Of a stretch of 64,000 nt of DNA, positions 1 through 11,057 are shown one piece after another. The notes beneath the pieces are model-generated. The model saw only the letters and a program-made list of their open reading frames with translations. It was not told the origin of the DNA and did not search any database. The position numbers were made by a program, and so were the translations under genes. The stretch comes from Parelaphostrongylus tenuis (lineage: Eukaryota; Nematoda; Chromadorea; Rhabditida; Metastrongylidae), in NCBI GenBank assembly GCA_019055375.1, contig JAHQIW010000413.1, positions 186,001 to 250,000 on the forward strand. The letters run 5' to 3'. Each line of letters starts with the position of its first letter. The stretch's first letter is position 1.

Positions 1-1079
1 AATATAAGCTCTATGAAGCGGATTAATAAAAATAAAAAGGGCTGTACATGACTAAACTATCTCGCTAATATCAATTTTTAAAACTCCAACATAATTGAGA
101 TTTGTCGCTAACTGTACGGCATAAAGTACTGATTATTCGCTCGAATCACAAGGAATATTAATTCTAATGTTTATGCGAAAGCTATGCCTCGACAAGGAAA
201 TCTCAACTTACCTGTAGAGTCAAGACAGTTGACTCGTATTTATCACTTGAATTTGCACCAAACTGTGCAGAAAGGCTTTTTATTTTTAGTTTATTATCAA
301 ATCATGCATCAGTTTAGCATACTATGTGACCTGAATAAGAATGGAATCCAGTAGCTAAGCAGACTCTCCGATATAGTATGAAATTTAAAAAGCGGTTCTC
401 CAGGATTCCTAAGCGTCCTATTGAATTTTAACATTCTGTGGAATTCTCTGCGAGCTCTTGAAACAAGGTCTGATACAGAAATCTGACTTTCTTAGATAGA
501 AACACTAGTTCGATGGAGCCTATGTGTATTAATATGCGAAAGAAACCATCTGCAGTACAGATATCAGCAGGAAAGCATAGGTGGTACTGCCCAGAATTTT
601 CGAGTTGTCAAACTGTTAGGGTACTTCATTACAAAGATTATGCGCAGATAGTGAGGCATCGCTCAAGCCAGTTATTGAGAGTACAATATTCCTACTCCTA
701 CTGTCATTCCACGAACGAGTCTGTAACACTTGAGTAAGCGATCACATTTTCTTCTCTTTTTCTCCTCTGCTGGTTCACAGATGTCAACCATATTTTATCG
801 TATAAAAAAGTTTCCTCCGATAATAACTTTCTTGGTTTTACTAGTGGAGAGATAAATAATGCGATGCACACCTTTTTCATATCATACCATTGTTGCTAAA
901 GATATATTGACATAGCGTGATCTATGACAAAGGGATCTTATCACATTATTTAAGAAGAGATAGTGCTCTATGTCGTTGTCACGGATAAGTTCAGATTTTT
1001 TGGCAAATGTCCTCATAGCAATTGCTGAAGTTCTTTCTTGTTAATAGCCTAATCGACAGCGTAAGAATATGGGTAAATA
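1..1079. other. No gene recognised
   Basis: AT-rich sequence. The longest open frame (about 513-737, plus) has no recognisable motif and no clear splice context. I see no RNA gene or repeat of known family here. Confidence 0.5.
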
Positions 1080-1460
1080 AGGATTAGAGCAAGAGAGGAG
1101 AGAGATAGAGAGAAAGAGAGAGAAAGTTGGAGGAGAAAGGGAAAGAGAAGGAGAAAGAAAAAGAGAAAGAGGAAGGAAAAGAGGAAGAGGAAGAGGAAGA
1201 GAAAGAGAAAGAGAAAGAGAAAGAGAAAGAGAAAGAGAAAGAGAAAGAGAAAGAGAAAGAGAAAGAGAAAGAGAAAGAGAAAGAGAAAGAGAAAGAGAAA
1301 GAGAAAGAGAAAGAGAAAGAGCAAGAGAAAGAGAAAGAAAGAGAAGGAGAAAGAGAAAGGGGAAGAGAAGGAAGAAGAGAAAGAGGAAGAGAGAAAATTA
1401 AAGAGAATGGAAGAAAAAGATTAATAAGGAGAGAAGGAGATGAAGAGAGAAATTCCAGAA
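1080..1460. repeat. Purine-only microsatellite tract, (GAGAAA)n core
   Basis: Roughly 380 bp that is almost entirely A and G on the plus strand. About 1197-1320 is a near-perfect 6-bp repeat; the edges are degenerate GA/GGA repeats. Because the period is a multiple of three, both strands stay open (a Lys/Glu frame on plus, a Leu/Phe frame on minus). These frames are by-products of the repeat and not genes. Long mirror-like purine tracts can form triplex DNA and slip during replication. Confidence 0.95.
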
Positions 1461-1479
1461 TTTCAAAGTTTTAGTTTGA

Positions 1480-4400
1480 AATGTTCTCATCTATCAATAA
1501 TTAGCGTTACGAAACAGGCGCTTGTATACCACTAGACCTAACAGCTCAAAACATGTTATATGCTTATCAGATTATATTCGGCGTTATCAAAATGTGATAC
1601 CCCTTCAAGACTGGTGAAAGAGTGTTCATTAGCAAGAAGAGATTAGTGTTCTTAGCATATATGGAAACTATGAGGGTACTAATGTAATGGAGGACAAATT
1701 TTAATTTTTGCGAAAACAAAAAGTCACATACAAATCTCAAGCTGAGATCCATTCTAAATAGAAGGCATGCTTCCCCTTTTTGTTTGAATCCCGCCAAATT
1801 CTACAGCAGTAAGGAACGACCATCATAAACCTCTTATATTACTACCAAATAAATATATTCAGGTAATATTCAAACTGTAGTTCTATTTAAAAACTATGAA
1901 GTAGAAGAGAAAAAATTTCAAGAAACCCATGGTATCATCATTAGCTACATTATTATTGCTTTTGTTGGCCGCTGAATGACTTGAATGATACTCATGAATT
2001 TACTCAGCCGTCGGCCAGACTAAGTCAATGAGCTGCGTTTGTTCAGAGGTATGAACACTTCTGATTCTGTGCTCTGAATTTTTACGAAAAAAATTTAGTG
2101 CGAGCCGATTTCTTGGTGTTGTGTTTCCGAGATATCATAGAACATGTGCGCTAATTCACAGCGATGGACATAACGACACATCACATGTCTGTTTCATCTC
2201 ATCAACGATCTTTGCAAATGCAGCAACACTCCGTTAATGTTTAAAATAGATAGAGACCTGAAAATCCTCCAGATACTTGCGCGATACATAGATCTCCTAA
2301 GGTCACGCAACTGATGTTCGTTCGAAAGCATTGACAGCTGCTACAAAAGCTACGTATCTCTCAAATCTGACATAGTCAAAAGAAGTCATTTTTGAGAAAA
2401 TATTCGCTTCATAGCATTGACTTATTTTCCGCCTCTTTATTAACTCTTCAATACGTTTGCCCATTTTTTATTGTTCTAGTGCTTAGTCCATCGCTTTGTT
2501 GATAGATCCTTCGAATGGATATCAATTTTATCACGTCAAATCACTGTGGTCGTTCATTCCCCGTGCGCCGTGCAAATCTTTTTGACAACCATTTGTTTTG
2601 AAAAGACTGTGTTCGATGTAACATGGAGGAGGACATCGCCATAAATGCAAAGACGGTTTAATTGCTACCAATGAGTTCTCCGTTATACAAATTCAGTTTA
2701 CTCATAACATCCCCCAAAACCTGATGTATAAATGTGACAAAGGCTTGCAGAACACCACCCATAATGTCAGTAAGCGATGCTTTGTAAATTGGTGAGATTC
2801 TGCTTCATAGTTGTTGCATGAAGCATTCGTGAAAGCATAGTCGTTATCTGGTTGTTGCATGCATACAGTGCTAATTTCATATCGATTAAATTACTCTCAT
2901 AAGCATGACACGGTGGTTTCATCAACTTATTGTTGCCCATAGACTCTCTCTTCACTTCTGTGAGGTTTGCAACTGTATGACCTTTCAAACTGGACCTCTT
3001 CAAATTCCAATCTGTTCACCTTGCTTTATGTTCTCTGAAACTTGTTGAAAATCACATTGACTAAGTCCTTGCTATTAACAAAAACCACCCGTAGTGGAGG
3101 GAAGTTTATGACCGCGTTTAGGTGTCTGTTTTTTGTTAAAACGCGACACGATATTTGTTCTAATCTTAGCAAACTTTTCATTTTAAAGCATGAATTGGGA
3201 AAAAGTGTATCGGTAAAGAGAGAACGTTGGCCCTTCAAATGGCGGAGTCTGATGACGGTGTTGATGAGATCGAAAGCCCACAAGCTTCTTTACCAAATTG
3301 AAAATTTGCAAAAAAATAGTTGAGACAAATGTTTTTTGTTCCTTATCTCATATGAAGGCCAGTGGAAGTAACTGCCCCATAGAGAGAAGCGATCAAAAGT
3401 CATTTACAACTTTCTACATTACTTTTCTTGATGTGATTTTGCGGTTGTCTTCTAACACTTATTGACTCTGAGAAAGCTGTAGATGTCCTTTCCAATCTCT
3501 GCGGCCTTAGATACGTACTTCTGTTCTTCTGTTCCTAAGATTATTTCTTATTTCTGCAGTACCTTGTAAAGTTGATGTGGGTTGCACGCCGCATTATATT
3601 ATATAGAAAGTTCTCGTCTGTAGATCATTATTTCATGAAAAAATAAAGACGAAGTCGAGATAAAATCATGGAAGGGCAAGTCTAAATTCGATCAGTTAGA
3701 TAAAATGATTTATGGACTATTAGTGTGAAGCAATTATGTCATCAGTATGGGAAGGAAATCCGAACTCTGAAGTGCGATGGAGGAAAGAAGATATAGGAAG
3801 AGGTGACGGGAAAACATAGGCAATGAAGGGTGGATAGGCCTAGAACTTTTCGTAATAGAAGCAGTAGAAAGGTACGGAGACATGGGAATCCATAATTGAT
3901 GCAACGAAACATATAAGAACCGAATAACTGCGAGAACAGAGGATTGGAAGAGAGTCAGACAATCGGAGAGGTTATGGACAGAATAGCGAACAAAACTCTA
4001 TTCTCTTCAGCAGCAAGTTTTTTCTGGCATTACGCCAATGACCTTGGGTTTGAAGTAATCGTCCGGAATGCGATTGCACTCGATAGGGTGAAGGGAGAGT
4101 ATAGAGCGAACAGCTGATCTTATTCAACACTGTTTGTATATCGCTATCTTTTACATGCGTTTTTTTTCTCGTCAGGTCAAACTTTATGAAAATTCGCGTG
4201 AACCGATCTGTTGAGTTCTCTACGTTGTTGTTAAGATATGCAGATTTTTTCATAGTAGGTCCATTTTCAGTTTATTCAACTTTAGTTAATTGAATGACTT
4301 CTTGGTGCATTTTTGACTTCAATCAACTTTTTGTACAACACTCAATTAAGGGCGCGAAAAACCAAACAACGAAATGCATGAAGAATTTTGTTTGATTATT

Positions 4401-4920
4401 TCTAGGCAGTCATGAACGAGACTAACCTGAAGAAAGCAAAATAAATTTGATTGGCAAAGAAGCAACTAGGAGCCTAAATTGGTATAACATGAATTTGAAG
4501 GAGAAAAAGTGTCAAATTTACAGCAGAAATGTGTTTTCAGCCTTAATCGTTACAAAATATGGTTGTGGTGAAGGGTAAGAATGTGGTTTACGCACAGTGA
4601 GAACCTTCATCTTGACTTTTCAGAAAGAAACCTGCAACCATTATCTGCCTCATTCTCTTTAGTGAACACATTGGTGTAGAGCGACGATATAAAGCCAGAA
4701 TTTTCACTATCAATATCATCCAGGCTACTTGCAAAAGTAATCGCGGATCACATTAAACCTATGTCATGACTGACAGAGTATGCATACTACAAGGAGTAGC
4801 TCATAACCAAGATTGAAAAAAATGAAAGCCATGTTCATAGAAGCGATTCGCTTCGTATTTTCTGAGAAGGTGGTCATCATTCTAGACTCTGGTGTGCGAA
4901 GGGTTGGAGAAAGTTTTTAT
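1480..4920. other. Gene-free stretch with decayed frames
   Basis: No exon could be identified. Open frames on the minus strand around 2767-3283 are short, have no recognisable family and are interrupted on all sides; they may be relics. A purine-rich stretch at about 3760-3960 is also unassigned. Confidence 0.4.
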
Positions 4921-4926
4921 CTAACA

Positions 4927-4938
4927 GAGTATCCGATG
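4927..4938. other. Left target-site duplication (12 bp) of the hammerhead element
   Basis: The 12-mer GAGTATCCGATG ends exactly where the inverted partial copy begins. The identical 12-mer follows the last direct copy at 5860-5871. Bases outside the 12-mer differ on the two sides. This is the pattern left by staggered-nick, retrotransposition-type integration. Confidence 0.8.
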
Positions 4939-5000
4939 TCTGATAATCACTATTTGAGCCACGCATGTCAGTGGTCTGTTAATGAGGGCTGACTTATAGA

Positions 5001-5043
5001 GCCCGATACACGTGTTTCGATCTTGCGATCTCGTCAGTCGGGC
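5001..5043 (-). ncRNA. Type I hammerhead ribozyme, minus-strand copy
   Basis: Read on the minus strand this is identical to the plus copies: stem I 5' arm GCCCGA, core CTGACGA, stem II GATC-GCAA-GATC, GAAA, very short stem III (ACA/TGT with a 2-nt loop), cleavage triplet GTA, then the stem I 3' arm TCGGGC. The predicted cut on the minus strand falls between 5007 and 5006. It is part of the inverted partial unit. Confidence 0.88.
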
Positions 5044-5117
5044 AGTTACCCGTTCTCGTCTTTTGCTAATCTCTGTGGGTGCTCCAGTCCCCACAATAAG
5101 AGTTAGCGACGACGTAT

Positions 5118-5434
5118 ATAAGTCAGCCCTCATTAACAGACCACTGACATGCGTGGCTCAAATAGTGATTATCAGGCATATTGTAATTTGAGCTGTGGTC
5201 TTAAGAAAACACTCGAAATGAAGGATATGTTATATTAAATATACTAGCCACGAGTATTCGAGTGTAAAAAACTCTGTGTTTGGTGAGTTCTTCACTGAAC
5301 ACAGAGTGTAAAACATACGTCGTCGCTAACTCTTATTGTGGGGACTGGAGCACCCACAGAGATTAGCAAAAGACGAGAACGGGTAACTGCCCGACTGACG
5401 AGATCGCAAGATCGAAACACGTGTATCGGGCTCT
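5118..5434 (+). repeat. First full 317-bp direct unit
   Basis: Matches 5435-5751 at a constant offset of 317, checked at CTGACGA (5395 and 5712) and at CATACGTCGT (5314 and 5631). It begins just downstream of the ribozyme position of the unit, so the ribozyme lies at its 3' end. Confidence 0.92.
5389..5431 (+). ncRNA. Type I hammerhead ribozyme, first direct copy
   Basis: Stem I is GCCCGA (5389-5394) with TCGGGC (5426-5431). The conserved core is CTGACGA (5395-5401). Stem II is GATC/GATC closed by a GNRA-type GCAA loop (5402-5413). GAAA occupies 5414-5417. Stem III is minimal (5417-5424). The cleavage triplet GTA ends at 5425. All invariant hammerhead positions are present. Together with the next copy it would release a 317-nt RNA covering 5426-5742. 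Tiny stem III hammerheads are known from retrotransposon-borne ribozymes and often work best as dimers. Confidence 0.9.
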
Positions 5435-5751
5435 ATAAGTCAGCCCTCATTAACAGACCACTGACATGCGTGGCTCAAATAGTGATTATCAGGCATATTG
5501 TAATTTGAGCTGTGGTCTTAAGAAAACACTCGAAATGAAGGATATGTTATATTAAATATACTAGCCACGAGTATTCGAGTGTAAAAAACTCTGTGTTTGG
5601 TGAGTTCTTCACTGAACACAGAGTGTAAAACATACGTCGTCGCTAACTCTTATTGTGGGGACTGGAGCACCCACAGAGATTAGCAAAAGACGAGAACGGG
5701 TAACTGCCCGACTGACGAGATCGCAAGATCGAAACACGTGTATCGGGCTCT
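5435..5751 (+). repeat. Second full 317-bp direct unit
   Basis: Near-identical to 5118-5434. The high identity implies a recent insertion or ongoing homogenisation of the tandem. Confidence 0.92.
5706..5748 (+). ncRNA. Type I hammerhead ribozyme, second direct copy
   Basis: Identical 43-nt motif to 5389-5431, shifted by 317 bp. The predicted cut is after 5742. The third unit is truncated at 5859 before its ribozyme position. Confidence 0.9.
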
Positions 5752-5859
5752 ATAAGTCAGCCCTCATTAACAGACCACTGACATGCGTGGCTCAAATAGT
5801 GATTATCAGGCATATTGTAATTTGAGCTGTGGTCTTAAGAAAACACTCGAAATGAAGGA

Positions 5860-5871
5860 GAGTATCCGATG
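5860..5871. other. Right target-site duplication (12 bp) of the hammerhead element
   Basis: Identical to 4927-4938. The element's own unit would continue AAGGATATG here but instead stops at AAGGA and the duplicated target follows. Confidence 0.8.
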
Positions 5872-7860
5872 ATCAAAAAGATGACGAGCGATAGTGATAG
5901 CTTAGGACGAAGTGTACTACGGTTTTGACACATCAAATCTAAGCTCTTATGCATTAATGCCGCAAAAACTCTAAAGCCCTTAAGACACTGATATTAAACC
6001 GCATGGATAAGGTAAACAATAAAACAAATAAGTTCTGTCCCGAACTTTTCAGTCAATTTCTGAGTATTGAAACTTTAACGCGAACATATGTAAATTTTAG
6101 AGTAAATTCAAACTAAAAGTAGACTTATTTAATCTACTAGGCCACTCTATAAAGCCCTTTAGAAGCCACTATAAGCAGAATTTCTCAAGTAGTTGCAGTG
6201 TGAACATGTTTCTTCTGCAGCGTTGTTTTTCCTTTTGCTGTTGGAAAAATCAGCGTATTATAGCATATCATATTACAAACTACAAGATTGTTGGACTAGC
6301 ACTTGCTTTAATAGAACGGAAAATTCGTAGCTAAATCATTATTTAGGGCACATTATAGACTGAAAAATAGTTGAGCCGACATATCACTTTTTGGCTTGAC
6401 AAAAGAGATGTGACAACGATTTTCACAAGAAATACTCTCAGAGGCTTTCTAATGCCTCTTGGGAAAAGATTCACACCAAAATATTGGTCGATCGACGAAA
6501 TAAAGGCTTCCTGTGAACACGAAAAATTATGTTGTCTGCGAGAAATCCCTTGCCTCCTTTCGAATGATAAACTACACGAACTCCATTAGAAACATGTGTT
6601 TTAGAAAAAATCACCAATTTACTGGCTGTTTTCATTTGCGAAGTAAATCTAGACACTTGTGTCGTATATTCTCGAGAACATACACATCAGCAGAAACAAG
6701 GTGAAGAAGAATCACTTAGTTATAAAAGAAACGCAAACTTTCCGGACGCAGTGCATGTGAAGGCCCAGTACTATTTCATTGGATAATACAGTCCACAAAT
6801 TTGCAACTGAATTCAACTCAAATGAAAGTTCAAAGCAATTGATGTTTATCCATCACTTTTTCCGACTGAAAGAATTTCGACAGTGACATTTTGATGATAT
6901 ACCCGATTTTCACCCATGAACACATGTTTATTCATCGCTTATCCATGTATCTAAACTTTTGCAGACGGAAGTTACACGAGGTTGGTACGTTTTCTTTCTC
7001 GAAATTTAATGGCTAACGTTTTGGCGACCCCGTCTTTGTCAGAGTCCAGACGCAATACATCATACCATATCTGATTCGGTTGATATTTTGTATACATCAA
7101 GAATTCAATACGAAATAGTCCAGCAGTCTAGCGGATTTTGAATGAACCATACTCCATCTAGAAAATGAACCTGAGATAAGGTGCCATATCATTTGTTATG
7201 TTCAGGCACTTTTCCCTTCTATTTTGGACTTTTGCGGCTTATCCAGCAAACCTCAAGGGTTTTCGAGCTTATGTTCTTGATAATTGCCCCAGGACTTTTA
7301 CTACACATCAAAGTCAACATCGTTGTGTTTTTCTACCCTGTGCGCCCCTAAAGGCTCACTTGTTCGGCTGTTCGATTTCCCGCCTGGGTATTCTTTGATG
7401 CGAATCCAAAGTGGTCTTCTAGTTTTGCCAAGTTTCGTATTCTTCACCTTATGCCGTGCAAGAGGTACATTGTACCAAACTCATGCAGTCTGCGTCACTA
7501 CCACTAGGGCATGCTATTCAATTGTCTGTCTTACATAGGTAGTAATACAAGCGGTTCCGAACCAGTTGTCGACGTAAGTTATTGAGTGGAATTTTAATGA
7601 TTATTACAGAGTTTTCCAGGTCACTATTTCTCAAACATCTTTTGATAGGGGTGCTTACTTCATTTGTTATCACCATGACGGGGAATCGAGTAGTCAAACG
7701 AGTAAGCTTTTAGGAGCAGGAGAGACAGCTCGTAGAATTTTGCATACTTTTACTCATGCCGGCCGAGGTTCAAAAAGAGTCGAACTTTTTGAGAGTTTTG
7801 CAGATTAAATTCCTTAAGAAATATTGGATTTTCTTGTGCCTCAATTTTCATTAGCCTCAA
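5872..7860. other. No gene recognised
   Basis: Short open frames near 6371-6704 and 7198-7538 overlap one another in several frames and carry no recognised motif. A fragment with the TTTTGGCG...CAGAGTCC signature of the foldback family at 43268-43600 lies near 7010-7045. Confidence 0.4.
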
Positions 7861-7985
7861 CAGACCAATAACTCATTTTTTTCTCTTTTCTTTTGAACCT
7901 TTCTCTTCTTTTCCTTTTGAACTTCCTTTCTTTCCCTTTTTCTTTCTTTTAAACCTTTTTTCTTCTCTTTTAAACCGATACGAGG
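7860..7985. repeat. Pyrimidine-rich low-complexity tract
   Basis: Degenerate TTCTTTT/CCTTTT repeats with AACC interruptions. The minus-strand Lys-rich frame over it is a by-product of composition. Confidence 0.8.
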
Positions 7986-8099
7986 TCTGAATATTTAAAT
8001 TACTGTCAACGCCGAGAGGGTGGGATAGCGCAGTGGTTGGAGATATGGTGTACCGAAGCACAATTATAAGCAAGGCTCTGTGATCCAATACCTTACTCC

Positions 8100-9176
8100 A
8101 ACACTTAATTGCAATCAATCAAGTAAGGCTTTAGGATTGCCTCAGTCGGCTACCTCCAAAATTACAAGGAGACCCGTCTCGACAGGAATTCTAGGCAAAT
8201 TTCAAAGAAAAGAAGGAAATTCTAAAGCAGCAGCCGTAACAACAGTTGAATTTTTTCCGAGACCTTTATGGAGAATGATGCCAAGAAAACGAATTGAGTA
8301 TAGGTAGTGCCGGGATTCACATGATAGACTGCAATGGCGGGCCGTTTGAGATAAAATAAAACTCGCAAAAGCCGAAATTTTGGCAGCTTCATCTTTTAGC
8401 ACTTTTTATTACGAAAAAAGTGTAAATAATGACTTACTAGAGAGAATGACATGATGACTCTAAGAAGATGCCTTTTCAAGTGATTTGTTTCGTTGACGGA
8501 GTTTTGGCAAAAGGGGATCTCAGTGCGATCTTCTAGGGAAATAGGACAGGTGTCTTTCAGGATAACAAAGTGTGATCATCGTTTCGGCAGACCGTATAAC
8601 TTAGCAGCGGTCGAATTCCCATATTCACTAATCGCATTAGCCACCCGTCGTGCAAGTCTTTCAGTGACATTGTGCCGTAAATAAGAGGCGTGCACAAATT
8701 CGAAAATATTCGCAGGTCAAAGGTTGGAAATGAAGGGAAGCTTTCGTATCAGTTAAGAGAGTATATTCATAAGAAGTACAGTCGAGCATTCAAAATCATA
8801 ATTTGAACTACGAAACTGTTATTAATCTATACTCCTTTACATGTGAAAAATTGGTCATCTTTCACACTTTTAGAGGCATGGTATTTATGCATAGATTTAT
8901 CACTCTTTTCACGAGTTTTTTAGAAATTTTTTGGAAGCAGCTATGATTATGCATTGTTTATAATCTATTTGAAACCATGCTTGCTTGTCTCCTTATGACA
9001 CTATTACGTCCAATACGAGCTCGATCAATGATGAATTTGGCTGCGAAATTGTCTTAGTCTCTAATTTCAAAAGGGTAATATGGAAGGTATAGTTTTCTTT
9101 ACGGTACCTTTCGGCCTTCGTTCAACATGAAAGAAAAAAGACCTTAAATTTGTTGCATAAAAAGAGTTTTCTCTAT
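8100..9176. other. No gene recognised
   Basis: Nothing supportable beyond short random frames. GGTACCTTTCGGCCTTCG near 9102-9120 recalls the foldback family seen at 35280-36005 and 46650-46800. Confidence 0.4.
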
Positions 9177-9359
9177 CACTTTTGGGACTGTGGCTCCACG
9201 TCCATTGCATCTGTGACTCCCAGCGCGCGAACGCACTGAATGTATTGTTCTATTATTTAAATTCTGTTATTGCTGTTATTTTCCTGCTTTTAACAACATG
9301 ATATAATTACATATAACATAATATAGGAAAATAACAAAATTAATACACGTGGAATAATA
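9177..9359 (+). repeat. MITE family D, left half (decayed)
   Basis: Starts with a mutated form of the family D terminus (GGGACTGTGG...CCAC) followed by CCCAGCG and the AT-rich middle (TGTATTGTTCTATTATTT). The right terminus is missing; the copy is abutted by the tRNA-like palindrome at 9400. Confidence 0.6.
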
Positions 9360-9399
9360 CAAAAACCCAATATTGTAGAGTGGTGTGCTGAAACATATT

Positions 9400-9845
9400 C
9401 GGCGGAGTTTGGAACCCCGATTCCACTCTATCCGGGGCGCTTGCTGAACCGTTGCACTACCGTCGTCCGTTTTGACACCACTCTCTCTATGCTACAACGT
9501 ACTATCTGTCAACAGCCAGCCGTCTACGGTCTGGCGTGGGCAGTCACTATCGACATTGTTTCCTTTTTACGCTGACAGATATTGGGTTTATTGTAACATC
9601 ATACCACCGCGATAGGCTTTCAAATAAAATGAATTGTAATTTATTGATGAAACCAGCATTATCTGTCAACATAAGTGGGTTCAAAGTCGATATTAAGTGC
9701 CCACGCCAGACCTTCGATGGTTGGCTGTTGACATACAACGCGTTGTAGCGCAGAGAGAGTAGTGTCAAAACGGGCGTCGGTAGTGCAACGGTTCAGTACG
9801 CGCTCCCGAATAGGGTGAAATCTGGGTTTGAATCCCAACTGATGC
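9400..9845. repeat. Palindrome P1: head-to-head pair of tRNA-like sequences
   Basis: A minus-strand tRNA-like arm (about 9400-9468) and a plus-strand arm (about 9771-9843) diverge from a shared inverted repeat. GTCAACAGCCAGCC, GGTCTGGCGTGGGC and CGACATTG on the left are mirrored by CGATATTAAGTGCCC, CACGCCAGACC and GGTTGGCTGTTGAC on the right. Each arm has an A-box-like GTAGTGCAACGGTT and a B-box-like GGTT(T/C)GAATCCC, so each is a possible RNA polymerase III start. Confidence 0.75.
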
Positions 9846-9867
9846 AAATATAGTAACAATTCAGAAC

Positions 9868-9978
9868 GTTGCCACACTGGGGGTAGAGGTGCAGATGAGG
9901 TGGAGCGGACCATCCAGTATTGCCGTGCTGAGGTTAGAGATGCAGAGGAGGTGAGTTCACGGTCCGAAAAGTGTTAAA
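9868..9978 (+). repeat. MITE family D, right half
   Basis: Contains GGTTAGAGATGCAGAGGAGG followed by GTTCACGGTCCGAAAAG, the right terminus of family D. It may be the separated partner of 9177-9359, split by insertion of palindrome P1. That nesting is inference. Confidence 0.55.
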
Positions 9979-9979
9979 A

Positions 9980-11050
9980 CTGTGCTGTTTCACCATACTG
10001 TGAAGCTAAATAGCAATTTGGTATATGCAACTCTTTCAGAAAAGATTCTTTGGCTATATAGAGCATTTCAATGTGGCGAATAAGACGTTAAGACGAATCA
10101 ACAACAACCGTGTGCTTCTTCTAAACGCAAGTGAGTTGAATAAATAGACTACTCGTTCCTGCCACACTAAATCGGTATGCACCTTCTGGGTTCAGGTAGA
10201 GTATATTCATGCATGAGTGCGTGGGTGTTTCCTCGTTTATGGGAGCTGTATTTTACGATTAAATTCACAAAAAAGATGCAATTAAGTAGTTGGCGACTAC
10301 ACGTGAGGTCGTTGAGACTCACCTTTAACAAATGAGCTGCTGTCTACTGTGAGAAAAACTGGAAAGTTGCCTGTGAAATACATCTACCCTCATGTTCAAA
10401 GTTGAGCAATCAACACATGGTAAAAGAAGCTAAACGTAGGCATCAGAAGCTAAACGCAGTAAATATGAGTCGGCCTCATTCCACTAACCCTGAAAGGTCC
10501 TTAGAGATGAAAACCTATAGGAGAGAGACCATGAAGGGAATTCCAAATCTCAGAGTCGCGTTAGACTGGCTATGAACGTCGACGTCCTCTACAGAGATTT
10601 CACTCCAAAATTAGAAGGTATGGCATTATCGGATTGTCTTAGACGAAAAGGGCTTGTCCACTCAACGATATCTATGTAACCACAAAAAGGCTTCTCCTTA
10701 GAAAACGCGGTAATAGAGGAATTGGCCCCGAAGGCGTTCACGTCAGCAAGTAATATCTTTGACCATCTTCGTTTCTTAAAATCTGAATCGAGTCACGATG
10801 ACATCACATCGCTCCACCTAGACTGGAGAAGCTAAACAGAGATGACCATACATTTCTTTAGGTCATCGCTGAAGGCATAGTGAGATCTACAGGCACAAAA
10901 ATATCCTATCACCAACGAATCAAAAGCTATAAAATCAGCAAGCTAATCAACTACCTCCATCTAGGACGAAACTCAGTCATACGTGAAGCAGTAGGCGTGA
11001 AAAGATTTCTCAACTGCAGTTAACCATACACAAAGCGAGTGACAACGTAC
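9980..11050. other. No gene recognised
   Basis: Unassigned sequence with no long frame and no repeat I can match within the window. Confidence 0.4.
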
Positions 11051-11057
11051 TGACTCT

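Larger units (their letters stand above)
4939..5859 (+). mobile_element. Hammerhead-ribozyme tandem element (inverted partial copy plus 2.3 direct 317-bp units)
   Basis: The segment 4939-5117 is a reversed partial copy of the unit. At 5118 the orientation flips: 5118-5434 and 5435-5751 are two direct units of exactly 317 bp, and 5752-5859 is a truncated third. Units are near-identical. Each full unit has a hammerhead ribozyme followed by structured sequence. There is a 10-bp stem, ACTCTGTGTT (5271-5280) with AACACAGAGT (5298-5307), that has an inner GTGA/TCAC pair. A second stem pairs AGACCAC (5138-5144) with GTGGTCT (5195-5201). No protein is encoded. A matching 12-bp duplication flanks the whole block. 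Tandem units plus a truncated inverted copy recall Penelope-like elements, which are known to carry hammerheads in their terminal repeats. A retrozyme-like origin is the alternative. The family assignment is inference; the arrangement is seen directly. Confidence 0.85.

Noticed and set aside
1049..1474. Long Lys/Glu frame (plus) and Leu/Phe frame (minus)
   Set aside because: Both follow from the 6-bp purine repeat, whose period is a multiple of three.
4921..5871. Interpretation of the 317-bp units as a plain satellite or as a CRISPR-like array
   Set aside because: Units are long, contain an intact ribozyme, include an inverted copy and have a target-site duplication; there are no spacers.
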